From Rhizodiscina lignyota (lineage: Eukaryota > Ascomycota > Dothideomycetes > Aulographales > Rhizodiscinaceae), in NCBI GenBank assembly GCA_010015805.1, contig ML978122.1, positions 3,134,453 to 3,198,452 on the forward strand: a stretch of DNA of 64,000 nt, given 5' to 3'. A model generated the notes under the pieces. The model was not told where the DNA came from and did no database searches. It saw only the letters and a list, made by a program, of their open reading frames with translations. Every line of letters begins with the position of its first letter. The first letter of the stretch is position 1. The position numbers and the translations under genes are program-made. This document shows, piece by piece, positions 22,378 to 34,599 of this stretch.

Positions 22378-24433
22378 ATGGCAACGACCAACGAAGAAGA
22401 GCTCAAGATACCAGACGAAAAGAAGTCTGGAGAACCCGCATCAGACGAGGACGGAGGTCGCCCCGCAAGCTACAACCAAGAGCAATATTATATGTCTGGA
22501 CCTAAGCTTGGTATCATTATCGCTAGTTTGTGCCTGGCGCTTTTCCTCCTTGGGCTTGATACAGCTATAGTGGCAACTGTGAGCAGTCCTAACTTAGAAA
22601 TGGAGGACCACTAACCCAAAGAACAGGCAATCCCGAAGACCACTGAAAGATTCAACTCAACAAAAGACATTGGCTGGTATGGAAGTGCATACTTTCTAGC
22701 ACTGTAAGTCGTACAGCTCAAAGACACTGCAAACATCTAACCGTTCTGCAGTTGTTCCGTCCTCCCAATAGGAGGGAAGATATATTCCGAATTCTCACTC
22801 AAGGTTCGCACCTCCCTATTACCGGAAGGCCAAAAGCTCACCATATTGGCAATAGTGGACATTTCTGGGCTTTTTCTCAGTGTTCGAGCTCGGCAGTCTT
22901 CTATGCGCTGTTGCAACTAGCTCCAAAATGCTTATCGTAGGCAGAGCGGTTGCTGGTGCAGGAGGATCGGGTATTGTATCCGGTATCATGACTATCATAG
23001 CACATGTCATTCCACTCAGTCAACGCGCTGGTGAGTTCACGCCCCTTACGACGGAGCTAGTTTTCAGCGGGCGAACAGTCTGCGGAGCCACTCTCTTAGA
23101 GTTGCCCCTGGCACTTCCAAGAAATATTCTCGCATCGGTGAAGTTGCGTTAGATATTATCAGGGAGTAGCTTGCCCAACCTGGCTTAGAAGTTTTGCTAC
23201 TCATTGTCACGGAAAATGGCCGTCGTTGCAGACCTCGTTCGCGGAAATCAGCTACTTCGTATCAACACATCATACTGACGACATACAGGCTACATGGCTA
23301 TTGGAGGTGCAACGATGGGAATCTCGACGATCAGCGGCCCTCTCATTGGCGGAGCGTTGACCCAAAAGGCATCTTGGAGGTGGTGTTTCTATATCAATCT
23401 TCCGATCGGAGCTGTAACCGCAATTGTCCTTGTCGCCCTCTTCCACCCTCCTATCCGCCCAAACGAAGAACGCCCAGTAATCGAAAGAGCAAAGCGACTT
23501 GACCCTATTGGCGCTTTCTTGCTCACACCAGCGATAATTATGGTGCTGTTGGCTCTCCAGTGGGGCGGGAATGAGCACCCGTGGAAGTCTGCGACAATCA
23601 TTGGGCTATTCTGCGGTTTCGGTATCCTATTCTTGGTTTTCATCGGATGGCAACTGCACAAGGGAAGTGGAGCTATGGTCCCACTCAGACTTCTGGCCCG
23701 GCGAACGATCGTATCGACCAGCCTGAGATCCACATGCGTCTTTGGATCGCTATTCATCGTCATCTACTACATACCAGAATGGTTTCAGGTCATAAAGAGC
23801 GCATCCCCGGTCAAGAGTGGTGTGATGAACCTTGCTCTGTTTGTTCCCCAAATTATTGGCTCAATCATAGCAGGGACCATGATCACCAAGCTGGGCTACT
23901 GTAATCCATGGATTATAGCTGGTACAGTCCTCTCAGCAATCGCAACTGGTCTATATTCCACACTGAAGGTGGACAGCGGTCATGCTCTGTGGATAGGATT
24001 CCAAGTTCTCAATGGCGTTGGAGCTGGCTTCAGCATGGAGACGCCTTTAACTCTAGCCCAGACGGCCCTGAGCGGGGAAGAAGCAGCTGTTGGAATTTCC
24101 TTAGTTACCTTCTTCCAGTTCTTTGGATCCTCGATCTTCTTGGCCATTGCTGAGACTGTTTTCAGTAACACACTCACGAGTGAGCTTACTAAACATGTGC
24201 CTGAAGTTAATCCGACGACTTTGATGCACATAGGTACATCTGCTGTTCGGAATTTCGTCACTCCTGAACAACTTCCTGCGGTTCTCGCTGCATATGATAA
24301 AGCAATCACGAGCACATTCTATGTTGCAGCGAGCGCTTCGGCATGTAGCTTCTTTGCTGCTTCGTTTGCAGAATGGAATAGCGTGAAGGCAGGAAAGCAG
24401 GCAGCACAAGATGAGAGTCAGACAGAGAAATAG
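22378..24433 (+). CDS. MFS drug/toxin efflux pump, DHA2 (14-TM) type
   Basis: Five exons (22378-22578, 22627-22703, 22752-22803, 22856-23030, 23289-24433) encode 549 aa. After a charged cytosolic tail of ~45 residues come hydrophobic segments beginning LGIIIASLCLALFLLGLDTAIVAT, which carries the family's LDxTIVxxA-like motif in TM1. GGKIYSEFSLK, VGRAVAGAGGSGI (motif B-like) and GPLIGGALTQKASWRWCFYINLPIG (motif C plus the DHA2-typical WRWCFYINLPIGA) follow. Length and motifs fit proton-driven exporters of drugs, mycotoxins or sugars at the plasma membrane. Three introns are about 50 nt; the fourth is 258 nt, unusually long here. The substrate is unknown. Confidence 0.92.
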
Positions 24434-24987
24434 ACGCATATTCCGCAACGAAGAACCCGTGGAAAGGCATAGAATGTAGTTTAATTGCTAGTTTATGACT
24501 CTAGGATCGAGTCAGGGCGTCCAGGATGGCTTAAGGGATATCAAAATGGATCAAACCGTTTCAAGATGAGACCGTCTTAAAAGCTGTAATTTGTACATAA
24601 TATTCTATCGATTTACACAATTCCTAGCGGGTAGAGACCCTCAAGATACAAAGCCTCCTTCCATTATGCGTGGCTTAGGTCTCCACAGAACTGCAGTACT
24701 ACTCGATTTCGTTCGTACACTTTCCCCCAAAGTAGTGTCTGGTGCCCCTGAACGGCGTCATTGACGCATGGATCATTTGATTGTCAATAACGGAAATGTA
24801 ATGCTTTGAAATGAGACTCTGATTAGAAATGCAGCTCTGGGATCGAGGAACGGCTGCTGTCCCATATGACCTCCGCCTTTGGACCCGTCGGACAGATACC
24901 TCACACCTTTTCACTGTGATTTGTTTCACCTCCTTCCTTAACTTGACCGACTGAGACGATTAAACACAAGACATTCGTACAGACAAG
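24434..24987. other. intergenic region
   Basis: This is the terminator side of the MFS gene and the promoter of the dehydrogenase gene, both on the plus strand. No gene is supported. Confidence 0.5.
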
Positions 24988-26202
24988 ATGGGTTCATGGC
25001 TATCAACAGCATGGGATCCATCTACAGGCATTTCCGACCTCAGTGGGAAGGTCGCTGTCGTTACTGGAGCAAAGTACGACCAGATATTTTATGAAATCCT
25101 GAGAATTGCAGAGGCTGACTTAACATAGTGCTGGAATTGGCTACGCCACAACTATTGAGCTTGCTCGTCATGGAGCTAAAGTGTATCTCGCTTCAAGAAG
25201 CGAGAACAGAGCCTTAGCCGCCATTGAGAAGATGCATGCTGAGAGCCCGAAGATCCAAAAAGGAAATTTGATATGGTTACCGTTGGACTTGATGGATCTC
25301 GAAAGCGTTGTGCAAGCAGCAGATACATCAATGCAGAAGGAAGAGAGGTTGGATTTACTTGGTTCGTCACACTCTCGTACATAGACAATTCGAGTGGATG
25401 GTGCTTAAATTTCGCAGTCAACAACGCTGGAGTTGCTACCGACAGCTACCAGACAACGCCGGCCGGATTCGAAGTCACAATGGGAGTCAAGTATTTCCCC
25501 TACGCTGCCTGGGCTGCCAATACAGCTGACCAAGATGATAAAATAGTCATTTGGCCCATTCTCTGTTCACCGTAAACCTTATCCCCATTTTGAAGCGCAC
25601 AGCAGCGAAGGATGATTCGGACGTCAGAGTAGTAACAGTATTTGCTCCTCCTTCTTCTCTCTCGCCCGCGGATCTCTGTCTAACCACTATGATTCCTCCA
25701 GGTTTCGTCGTCTGGACATGCAATGCTGATTCCAAAGCACATCCGATTCGACAAGCTCGACGACTTCAAATACCATGGAATGACATCCTCTCCCAACTTT
25801 TCCAGCACTCGTGATCTTTTCAGTCGGTACGCACTCAGCAAGTTGGCCAACATCCTTTTCTGCAAAGAGTTGCAACGGCGCTTTGATTTGGAAAAAGTGC
25901 CCATAACCTCAATGACGAATAATCCCGGTGGCACCAATACCCAAGGTGGTATGTCAGTGTGGCCTGTGTGGTTGCGGCCCGTTATGAGTAGGCTGTTTGT
26001 TCCGGCATCGAAAGGAGCGCTTCCGGTCCTCTACCAGTCTGGCGCGCCGGAGATCAAACGCGATCCCGCAAAATACAAGGCGGTTTATTTTAACCCGTCT
26101 TGCAAGATCGAGGCGCCATCGGCACTTGCTCGGGATGGGGTGCTGGCGAAGAATCTCTGGAAGACAAGCGAGGAGGCTCTCGGTACCTATATTAAGGGAT
26201 AA
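24988..26202 (+). CDS. short-chain dehydrogenase/reductase
   Basis: Five exons (24988-25073, 25129-25361, 25418-25490, 25547-25637, 25702-26202) give 327 aa; the introns are all 55-64 nt. The classical SDR features are complete only after splicing: TGANAGIGYAT (cofactor loop, exons 1-2), RLDLLVNNAGV (exons 2-3), the Ser-rich strand VVTVSSSGHA (exons 4-5) and the catalytic YALSK (RYALSKLANILFCKEL). The basic LASRSE after the second strand suggests NADPH preference. It resembles the WW-oxidoreductase/retinol-dehydrogenase-like group common in fungi; the substrate cannot be told. It lies next to the MFS pump and may be co-regulated, which is inference. Confidence 0.92.
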
Positions 26203-26956
26203 TGGTCAGAATTGAAGAAGGATTACTCGCCCCAGGGAAGAATAGAGGTTGATTTGATTGTTCATGTAGAGGTTATGTAGATGGCGGAGATTAATTGTAG
26301 TAGATAAGCGTATTGCGACAAGAGGTTCTCAGAAAGGCATTGACAATCTCTGAAGTTCTGATACTATTTGGTTGATGTCGATTTCATAGTAGAAAGACAA
26401 CTGTTGATTATGCTTACGAGTTCAATTGAGTGCGTTATGAACAAAGTTCGCCATTTGGCCCATTCCACAAGCGAGGGTGCAATATTTTACATGAGTTCTT
26501 GTACTTATGGAGGTGGCGGCAGACGGGGGCGGGGCCATTTAAGAGTTTCTACCCACGCCTAGCTACAAGCTTATTCGATCGTACGAGCACATCCAAAGGA
26601 TTTAGACACGTGAAAACTATTAAACACATACAAGTAACAAGGATTAGGACAAGCGGGGCTGTAGAGTATCCGCTACGTGCCACGGCCATGAGTATTGTAA
26701 TTTGTAAATATATTGAGCATCCATTATTCCTCTTCTAACGACGGAAAGCTTCACTGTGTACATACCAGGCCGGAACAAAAGGCGCCAATCAGTGTTTGAA
26801 TTTCCCGGGAAAGGCTTGATAACCCCCTGAATCAGCTGATATAATCGAATAGATGCTTAAATCTCAGGTAGAAACAGGAGATCTACGGACCCTTTATGTA
26901 AGGTAAGGTGGTATTTCGGGATATTGCGGCAAAGGATTGCCAGAGGCTTCGACATT
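26203..26956. other. tail-to-tail intergenic region
   Basis: These 754 bases separate the 3' ends of the dehydrogenase and the convergent carboxypeptidase gene. Short frames only; nothing recognisable. Confidence 0.5.
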
Positions 26957-28758
26957 TCACAGTTCCTCAATTCTCCCAAGAAGCCACTGCATATGCCTAT
27001 AACTGCTCCTCGGCTGGAACTGTGGCTGCATATGCCCCGACTGATATGTCTCCACAAACATCAAGCCCCTCTCATAATGGTGAATGCCCATAATTCCCTG
27101 ACCACCAGGCCCATCAAATCCATCTCCATTGGCATCGACCAATCCGCTATCAATTATGACTTGTCCGTACTGCAAATCGGGAAGCTTGATATCAGTTGGC
27201 GTGGAAGGCTCTTCTTGGAAACCAAATTTCCCATTCCACGTCATGTTTTGTATAGCAAGCAAAGTGCCCTTTGTGAGGATCTCCATGTCGTAGTCGCCGT
27301 TGCCGACAACTACGCGGTTCGTCGCTTCAATGACCTTTGGAAGGATCTTCTGGATGGGGTCGAGACTAAGATCGCCAACTCCGTACACTCCGCCGTCACC
27401 CTTGAAGACGGGGCCGCCGCACTCTGACCAACTCACATTCAAGGGAGCGTGCATGGCTTTCTTCACGTCAGTGCGATTGAAATATATGCCGCCGGAGCCA
27501 GGCCATGTGTATTGGATGTCGCTTGGAAAGCCGAGCGGGTCGAAGAGGAGCGGGCACATCGAGCTGATCTCGTATACGTTGAAGCAGGGGTTCGGTCTGT
27601 ACGCTTCCTCGTATACCAAATTCCACAGGTCGCAGTTATCAACGCCTGGGCCAGTGACGTTGTTGAAGCCCCCATCCAGGGGCGGCTGAACAGCTGTGGG
27701 AGGATATGTGAGAAAATAGTCCGTGTAATTGGCGTAGCCGCAGTATTCGTGGGCCGACTTGAGATAATCCATAAAGGTCTCATTGAAATTGAAGAAAAGT
27801 GAGTGCTCTTCCACGAAGGGCACGATCGGAATGGTCTGCTGCTGATACTCGTACTGCCCAATGACGGGATCGTACATCAGTGCTCCCTTGACGTCAAAAT
27901 GGTCCGTGTCTTTAGAGTCGAGCATCGCTGCCGAGACGTACGGCACATAGCGACCCGCATATGATTCTCCGGTGACGTATATCTTGAACTTGGAGATGCC
28001 AAAGATTTCTTGGAAGTTCTTGAAAAATCCAAGAAAGTCTTGGGCAGTTTCCTCTTCGCTTGTAGCTGTTACTGCACCCTCGCTGAAGCCAAGTCCGATT
28101 GGATACTCCACCCTGAGATACTTATCAGCACAAGCGACTGAAAAGGATCCAGAGCGCTTAAACTTACCAAAGAACATTGGTCAAGTTGACCCAGGTGTAT
28201 GCGTTCTCCTGGGCTCGGTACATGCCCCAAGACCAAATGAACCTCCCTATTTCACGTCAACAATGGCATCTATAGGTTGTGGTTCATCTTACCATTCTCC
28301 TGCAAGAAGGCTTCCAAGGAGCTGCAGCCTGGACCGCCATTAAACCAGATTGTGACTTCATCAACCGGCTCGCCGATGGTTGGCTCGAATACGAAAAAGA
28401 ACGACCGCGAAGGGTCGCTCTTGTCTACCGGAATGGTGCCAGAGTACATTTCTCCAAGGTCGTATGGGATCTCCGGAAGCCCATCGACAAAGTATTCTAG
28501 TCCAAGGATGAGAAACGAGTTGCCACCGTGCAGATTTCACGAAAAGATCTGCTTACTCTTGCTGTCATCGTTGTAGAATCTGAACGATTTCTTTGCCCGC
28601 GGTTCAAGCTGCTGTCGCTTTGAGGCCGTCATTCTGGACCTCCTCTCTCGGACGTCCTGCGCTCTCTTGCCCATTGTCTCCCTCGTGGAAACAAAGGAGC
28701 CATGGAGCGCCAGGAGGCAGGCCAAAATGGCCACGAAGGTATACAATCGACGCAGCAT
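26957..28758 (-). CDS. secreted serine carboxypeptidase, peptidase family S10
   Basis: Four minus-strand exons (28557-28758, 28293-28496, 28168-28246, 26957-28112; introns 60, 46 and 55 nt) encode 546 aa. A signal peptide (MLRRLYTFVAILACLLALHG) is followed by a basic pro-region rich in KR/RR pairs (residues ~30-60) that could be cut by Kex2. The substrate-binding WFNGGPGCSS lies at about 118-127 and the catalytic Ser in GESYAGRY at about 212. The catalytic Asp is probably in GNGDYDM and the His in YQSGHMQPQ near the C-terminus. Three to four N-glycosylation sequons are seen. These enzymes remove C-terminal residues at acid pH, in the vacuole or outside the cell. A start at 28842 would bury the signal peptide behind 28 residues, so 28758 is chosen. 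Confidence 0.93.
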
Positions 28759-29958
28759 ATTCACAATTGACGCGAGACGAGGATGAGAGAAGGAGGAAAA
28801 CAACGCGTCCAGAAATTTGGAATGCGGGGAAAGCTGCTGCAAGGCACTTCTTTGAAGCTGTCGGCCTGTCCCGCCTTCCTTCAGACGATCGAACGGGACG
28901 AGGTAGAACGTACCTACCGTATCTGTGGCCCAAGCTGCAGGACTTCAGCTCAAAGCGGAGAAAGAGAGGACTCCATTGGCGCGCTCGATGAAGCGAGGCC
29001 AAAGTGCTTCTGGTTTACGAGCTTGGAGTCGAAGTCACGAACCATCTGACGTCGTTCCAGGCCGGCGAGGCCGAACTCCTACTGATAGGCGCAACACTTT
29101 GCGTCATTTTGCGATTGATTAGGTACCTAAAGCTCCCACCTGCCGCTAGTTGGAGTTGGCGTTCACGGCACAGATGGGGTAATGCTTGATAGTGGCGTCT
29201 TCGATCGTTATGCCGTGGCTTCGAGAAGTCGTGCAACGTTCCTCATTGACCCAATGGCCAAGGTACAACTGACTAAAGTTAGTCTGTGTTCAATTTAACC
29301 ATATAAACGAACGAGTAGCAAACCTTATCACTCTCAGTAAGATGACAGTGGGCCAGCGATGATATTTCATCTTGGGAGCTCAGAGATCTTGAGATTCCGT
29401 TATCCTCGTTGATGGATTCAGTCTTGGCTGCAAGAGGCAGGAGGTCGCGCAAGGTTGCATGGATCCGGCATCTTGTATACGATAGCCTGATAACAAGAAT
29501 CCTTTCTCCTGTTCAACGTTCCATAAGCAGGCCTCGGGAGGATTCCGTCCCTGGTCGCCCTGTGCAAGGTTAACGACATTCGAGGTGTTCTCTGACCTGC
29601 ATTTTAACCAACGACCAGTGTGCCGGATACATGCGGAATAACTTCACGGCGTTACATCAGAGCCTCTAAAGAAAACATTATTTGTCGCAACGAAATATGT
29701 ACTTTAATTCATGGTCGAAATTTACCCGCGTTCCTTTTTAAACACACAAACTGTCTCCAGGTATATCTGCGATGATTCGTGAAGAGCCGCAAATGCAAAA
29801 GATCGAAAGGATGGTGAACACGCAACACGAGACATGAGTGCAGGAAATTTCGATGCTAAATTCTGCAAGCTCAACGACATCCCTCAGATGCATTTTTCAT
29901 TTGGTTTTCTGAAAAACTCAAGCCAATGCCATTCATACAAGCATACCGGCGGTACAAT
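28759..29958. other. 1.2-kb gene-free region
   Basis: This holds the promoter of the carboxypeptidase (left) and the 3' flank of the second zinc-cluster regulator (right). A perfect 12-nt palindrome TTAGGTACCTAA lies at 29119-29130. The short frames on both strands near 28600-29240 are mostly antisense to the carboxypeptidase first exon or lack features. Confidence 0.5.
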
Positions 29959-32139
29959 TCATCTCGATCGTAAAATAGATCCAATATCGTCCCAACTCCA
30001 GTCCTGGAACTGGCCATCGCCTTCATCCATGAAGGACAGGTGATTCCAGAACTGCGGATCTTGATCTCGTGCGGCGAGAGCGTCTTCCGAGGAGAGCGCG
30101 TCGCTGGGGGTGGGTTGTTGGGGAAGTTGCATCGGCACCACGTACGTATTCCCCGCAAATGAAACGGTTGGCTGGTCTTGCTGGTCCCCTGGAGTGAGTG
30201 GCACTGCTCCAAGTCCGTATTGGGTATGACTTCGATCACTATTGTGGCTCTCTGAGCTTGAGATGAGATCATTCGCTGTTAAGTTGATTTCTCCAACAAT
30301 TGTAGCCATCTTCTGCATCGTCTCTGGCATTTTGGGATTCTGCAGCTGTCTTTCCGCGAGTGCTGCAAGGTCCGCAAGAAGTTGCTGTGAGTTCCTTGCA
30401 TGCTCCAGTGCAATCAACTTGATGCGGATGTCAAGTACCAGAACCATTGCGGCAGTAACGGCCAGGAAACAATCGAACCATGTCACTGCATTGAATTTGC
30501 CGACGACGTCCAGCTTTTGCAAGAGTTTGGCCAGGGACCGCCCTGCGTCGATACAAGTTTCGGAAAAGGATACGAAAGATTGCGAAGTCGGATCTCTACC
30601 ACCCTTCGTCACGATCGTAGCGCGTCGAAGGAGCGCAGTGCGTGATATGACAATCAGGATATAGTAGAACTGCATGTGCAATAAGAGAAGGGGTCTCTGA
30701 GCGGCTGGCGCGAGCGAACTTGTTACTTCGAGCTGAAGATGATGCGGCAGTCCCTCTTTCCATTTGTCAAGGTCTCTTAAAATGGTTGCTGCTGGAGAAA
30801 GTGGCTTGCTGTAAGAGTCTTCGGAAGCAGACCCAGATGCTATCGGAGCTAATGCTCTGCAAGCTGATCCTAAAATGCGAACCAGTTTCTGAGACCACTT
30901 CGTGAACTCGGGAGGACAGTGTCCGGTCACTCCAACAATCCTTTCATTTGGGCAGCTTACTGAGCTGATGGACTGTGCGATTGCGCTTGGGCGGTCATAT
31001 GAAGAGACTTGCATCTGTTCAAACGCGTACAAAGTCCACCAGAGCTGTTTTCTCAGCTCCCTTCCAAGTGGACTCTGTACGTGCTTTAGATCGTCCCGGT
31101 GGAGTCCGATAGCGTATGCCACTCGTACAGCAGTCCCAGTTAGATTCCAGCACGCGTCTCGATGGTTTGTGTTGTGCAAGTGCAATGCTGCAAGCATGAG
31201 AGCTTGCACAGTGTAGACAGTTGAGCTGAATACCACAGTTGGCAGTAGTAAATGCACATGCCGAAACCATTTCTTTTCGTAGTCCTCTGAGAGTTCGATT
31301 GGAATTGGAGCCACACGCTGTGCCAGAATGAGAACACAGAGCAATCCACAGAGCCAGACCGGGTCTGCCGGAGTCGAAGAAGCAGACCAGATCTCATAAG
31401 CCTCCCGAAATGATGCTTCATGAAGAATCGGGAAGTCTGGATGAACTATATCGAAGTAGGAGTCCAGAAGTGATTCCATCAAGACCGGATCAATCTCCTT
31501 TACCGCCTCTGAAGGCGAGTCACAGTGATCCTGTATGTTGCTAATCGCTCGCTGGCTGTATGGGACGTAGCCTTCCCCTGACTTCGGATAGTTTTTGGCG
31601 AATATTTGATCTGCCGCGTTTCTCCCAAACATGGCAAATTCAAGTGTGGAATAATTGCCTATCATCTTCCTCAGATTGAGATGGAACAAGAATGAGCTAG
31701 ATGGCCCAATCCATTGAACTTGACCTTGCTGGTCAGGCACCAGTGGTATTGTATCTGGATCATCTTGCTTGTTTGGTGGGCTGGGCTGTGCACTCTCGAC
31801 CTCGTTGGCGCCAACGTCCTCGATGACAGGCAGAGCAATACCGAGCGATTTTCCTAGTTGTTGCATCTCATCGTTACTGGATATATCTGCATCCGGTAAC
31901 AGCCCTTTCACAAGCGATTCTAGGAGAGTAATCCTGCTGCCCAGGCCCTCGACAGTCCCATAGACTCTCTTCTTTCTAGGGGCGGTTGTTGTACAAGTGA
32001 TTCCGTGGAGCTCGCAATATCGACATTGCTCCCGACCAAGTTGACGATCGCATTTCTGCTTTCGAATCTTGCACTTGTCACAGCTGGTTTCAGTCCGTTT
32101 TCGTTTGTCCAGGGGCACACGCCGACTGGCGGGATCCAT
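29959..32139 (-). CDS. Zn(II)2Cys6 transcription factor with fungal_trans domain
   Basis: This is a single-exon gene of 726 aa. The N-terminal binuclear zinc cluster reads CDKCKIRKQKC then CRYCELHGITC (residues ~20-49), followed by a basic linker (RKKRVYG) and a coiled-coil dimerisation segment (SRITLLESLVKGLLP). The middle-homology (fungal_trans) region starts near residue 220 with LLDSYFDIVHPDFPILHEASF and continues through YAIGLHRDDL and LWWTLYAFEQM, the most conserved elements of that domain. The C-terminus is Gln/Asp-rich. It is the nearest regulator to the GMC oxidoreductase gene, lying head-to-tail with it on the same strand. The pathway is unknown. Confidence 0.93.
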   Translation of the reverse strand: MDPASRRVPLDKRKRTETSCDKCKIRKQKCDRQLGREQCRYCELHGITCTTTAPRKKRVYGTVEGLGSRITLLESLVKGLLPDADISSNDEMQQLGKSLGIALPVIEDVGANEVESAQPSPPNKQDDPDTIPLVPDQQGQVQWIGPSSSFLFHLNLRKMIGNYSTLEFAMFGRNAADQIFAKNYPKSGEGYVPYSQRAISNIQDHCDSPSEAVKEIDPVLMESLLDSYFDIVHPDFPILHEASFREAYEIWSASSTPADPVWLCGLLCVLILAQRVAPIPIELSEDYEKKWFRHVHLLLPTVVFSSTVYTVQALMLAALHLHNTNHRDACWNLTGTAVRVAYAIGLHRDDLKHVQSPLGRELRKQLWWTLYAFEQMQVSSYDRPSAIAQSISSVSCPNERIVGVTGHCPPEFTKWSQKLVRILGSACRALAPIASGSASEDSYSKPLSPAATILRDLDKWKEGLPHHLQLEVTSSLAPAAQRPLLLLHMQFYYILIVISRTALLRRATIVTKGGRDPTSQSFVSFSETCIDAGRSLAKLLQKLDVVGKFNAVTWFDCFLAVTAAMVLVLDIRIKLIALEHARNSQQLLADLAALAERQLQNPKMPETMQKMATIVGEINLTANDLISSSESHNSDRSHTQYGLGAVPLTPGDQQDQPTVSFAGNTYVVPMQLPQQPTPSDALSSEDALAARDQDPQFWNHLSFMDEGDGQFQDWSWDDIGSILRSR

Positions 32140-32647
32140 CCGAGGGAAAGCAGACAGCAGCGTGAGTGGTGGCGGTCGTCGTCAAGCACCCAACGCTTCT
32201 CACCATGGATTCAGGCATCCCAATACAAAACGAGAGGAGGTGAAGAGGATATCGTTCTCGGAGCTGGATTTTGAAGTTACATTTTTCAATTTGCAGGGAT
32301 GTGCCTGGAGTTACGGAGTACCGTTGTATAGCACTAGCGAGGCCGAAAATCGGCTAGGCCGTTTTCAGCAAAGCTCCGCGGCTGGGAGAAAATTTTGATG
32401 AGTGGCAAGACAGCTTCACTAATGTAATATTTCAAAGAATGCCTCTCTCACACGATTACGCTACCTTGGCTCATTCAAGAGAGTTATGCCATATTCATCT
32501 GTCCGGGACCGTTCACCGCCAGGAGACAGTAGAAGTGAGATAGGGGTATCTTCTATTTTTCGAATTCGTAGATAGAGGAAAAATTTAAGCCGCAGGTTTG
32601 GTTAAGGAGCGTCGATACGCAAGCGCTTTTTGATACTCTATCTCTAA
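32140..32647. other. intergenic region
   Basis: This is the promoter of the zinc-cluster regulator and the 3' flank of the GMC oxidoreductase gene, both minus strand. No gene is supported. Confidence 0.5.
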
Positions 32648-34599
32648 CTACAGTCTACTGCCGATTTCTGCGCTGCTGTCAAATTCGTATTCCTTAATGA
32701 GCTTCTCTGAAGCTATTTCTCCGATAACGTAAGCTGTCGATTGAGTGTGGTTACTATTCTCTAATCAGCTTGCCTCTCATCGAATACCCATCTGTAGTCC
32801 TCATGGTCTCTGTCAAATACGACATACCTTGGAACGAACGGCGTCACGCTCATGTCAATTATCCGGAGAGCTTCGAGGCCGAAGACACGGAAATCGGAGT
32901 CGACACACGCGTCGTCGCTCGAGACACCCATTTTCGCAGTACACGACATGTGCCACGATGATCCGACATTGTTTCTCACGTGTTCCTGGAGAGTTTAGCT
33001 CGACAGTCTCGGGGAGATTTCGGTCGTCCAAGGAATGCGCTTACCCATATCTCTTCATCAGAGTCGCCTTCCGGCCCATAAAATCGAAGCGTATCTTGAG
33101 CATACACAGGTGCTTTGAGCAGTTTTCTCAGCTCTCGGATACCCTCGATCATCACACGGCGATCGAAAGGATGCGTCAGGAATTGTGGATCGATGATTGG
33201 CTTCTCAGTCAGATCCGTGGATTGCAATGTGACCGTACCACGACTCTGCGGGTTGTCAAGGAAACACAGAGCGCCAATCCAGGTCTCATTTTCATCAGGA
33301 GCAATGTCGATGAATGATGGTGGTGTATGCGCGTTGCGCTGTCAATTATCAGCCCAATTATACGCAAGAGAAGGCAGACTCACGGTGCACACTTCAACAT
33401 TCGGCTCGGTTGGTGCTTGCAGGAACTGCTTGGCTGCCAATGGAAGGGCCTGGTACTCTTCCGAGGCCAGCGCGCGAGGGAGCTTAAAGAAACCCATCGG
33501 GCTCGGAGCTTGAGGCGGTTTGTGGTACTGGGTACTCAGATCACGCTTTCGGGCGATAGCCATCTGGGAAGTGCAATGATCCATGAGGTTCTTTCCGACC
33601 ATTGGAAGTTCGTGGAATACTGGAATTCCATGCTTGTTCAGTTCTTCAGATGGTCCGATCCCTGACAAGAGTAGGATTTGAGGGGTATTCAAAGCACCAG
33701 CTGAGATGATGACTTCTTTCCGTGCTTGGAATTTTCGGCCGTCGGTGGTGATGATGCCTGTGGCTCGTTTGCCGTCGAGTAAAATCTTCGCTACGAAGGC
33801 ATTTGTACCGATGGTGAGGTTTGGTGGCGGCGTGGGGAGATACGTGCTCGTGGAAGTCAATCGCTGCCCTTTGTAGATGCATGTCGTTCCCATACCCAGG
33901 CCGATCGGATCACCATTATTGACATCTGGGTTTATTCTCCAGCCGATTTGCTCGGCGGCAGTGTAAACCTTGTCAATGTCCGGCATCCATTCACGATTGT
34001 AGGTTATGTCCACCTTGCCGGATGTACTGTGATCTGCATTATTCCGTCAATCACGCCGTCGTGCAGTCTAAAGAGCGTTACTTAGCTACCCCTAATATCT
34101 GGATGAATATATTTTGTCATAGATAGAACTGGAAGTTCAGGATGCAGTTTGACGATCTTGTCAAGATTTCTCTTCGCATTCAACCAATTGAAGCTCTCAT
34201 CTTGTACGAGCCTCGCCCATTCATCATAATCGTCTCTTGGTCCCGTGAGCCATCCGCAGAAATTGATTGCTGTGCTACCTCCTAGACCTTTCCCACGAGA
34301 ATAATCTATTTGCTGCCCGGCCAAATGCGTTTGTGGGGCAGTTTTGTAACCCCAGTTGAGCGGTGAATTTGGACTGAACGCGATGGTGAATCTGGCATCT
34401 GCGTTCATATATTCCGTGGAATCATTGGGTCCGCCAGCTTCAAGAAGAAGAACTGAGGGCTTTGCTGGGGTTTCGGCGAGACGTGCGGCAACGACAGCAC
34501 CAGAGCAGCCCGCTTATCAAGCTTGGTGTTAGCACCTGCTGTGGCAAAAACGGATGCGAGACAGATACCTCCCACTATAATGAAGTCGTAGGATTCCAT
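32648..34599 (-). CDS. GMC-family FAD-dependent oxidoreductase
   Basis: Six minus-strand exons (34569-34599, 34090-34512, 33384-34033, 33045-33338, 32828-32985, 32648-32753) encode 553 aa. Splicing of exons 1-2 restores the FAD dinucleotide motif VGAGCSGAVVAARL, followed by VLLLEAGG; GGSTAINFCGW and SAGALNTPQILLLSGIGP are the two GMC signatures. The catalytic histidines fall in GSSWHMSCT and, after the last splice, SNHTQSTAYVIGE. There is no signal peptide, so an intracellular alcohol, choline or aryl-alcohol-type dehydrogenase/oxidase is likely, and the substrate is unknown. The last exon would be missed by simple ORF calling because the penultimate frame runs to a stop at 32761. Confidence 0.93.

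Noticed and set aside
17818-34599. Secondary-metabolite biosynthetic cluster
   Set aside because: No polyketide synthase, peptide synthetase, terpene cyclase or prenyltransferase is present; only accessory-type genes.
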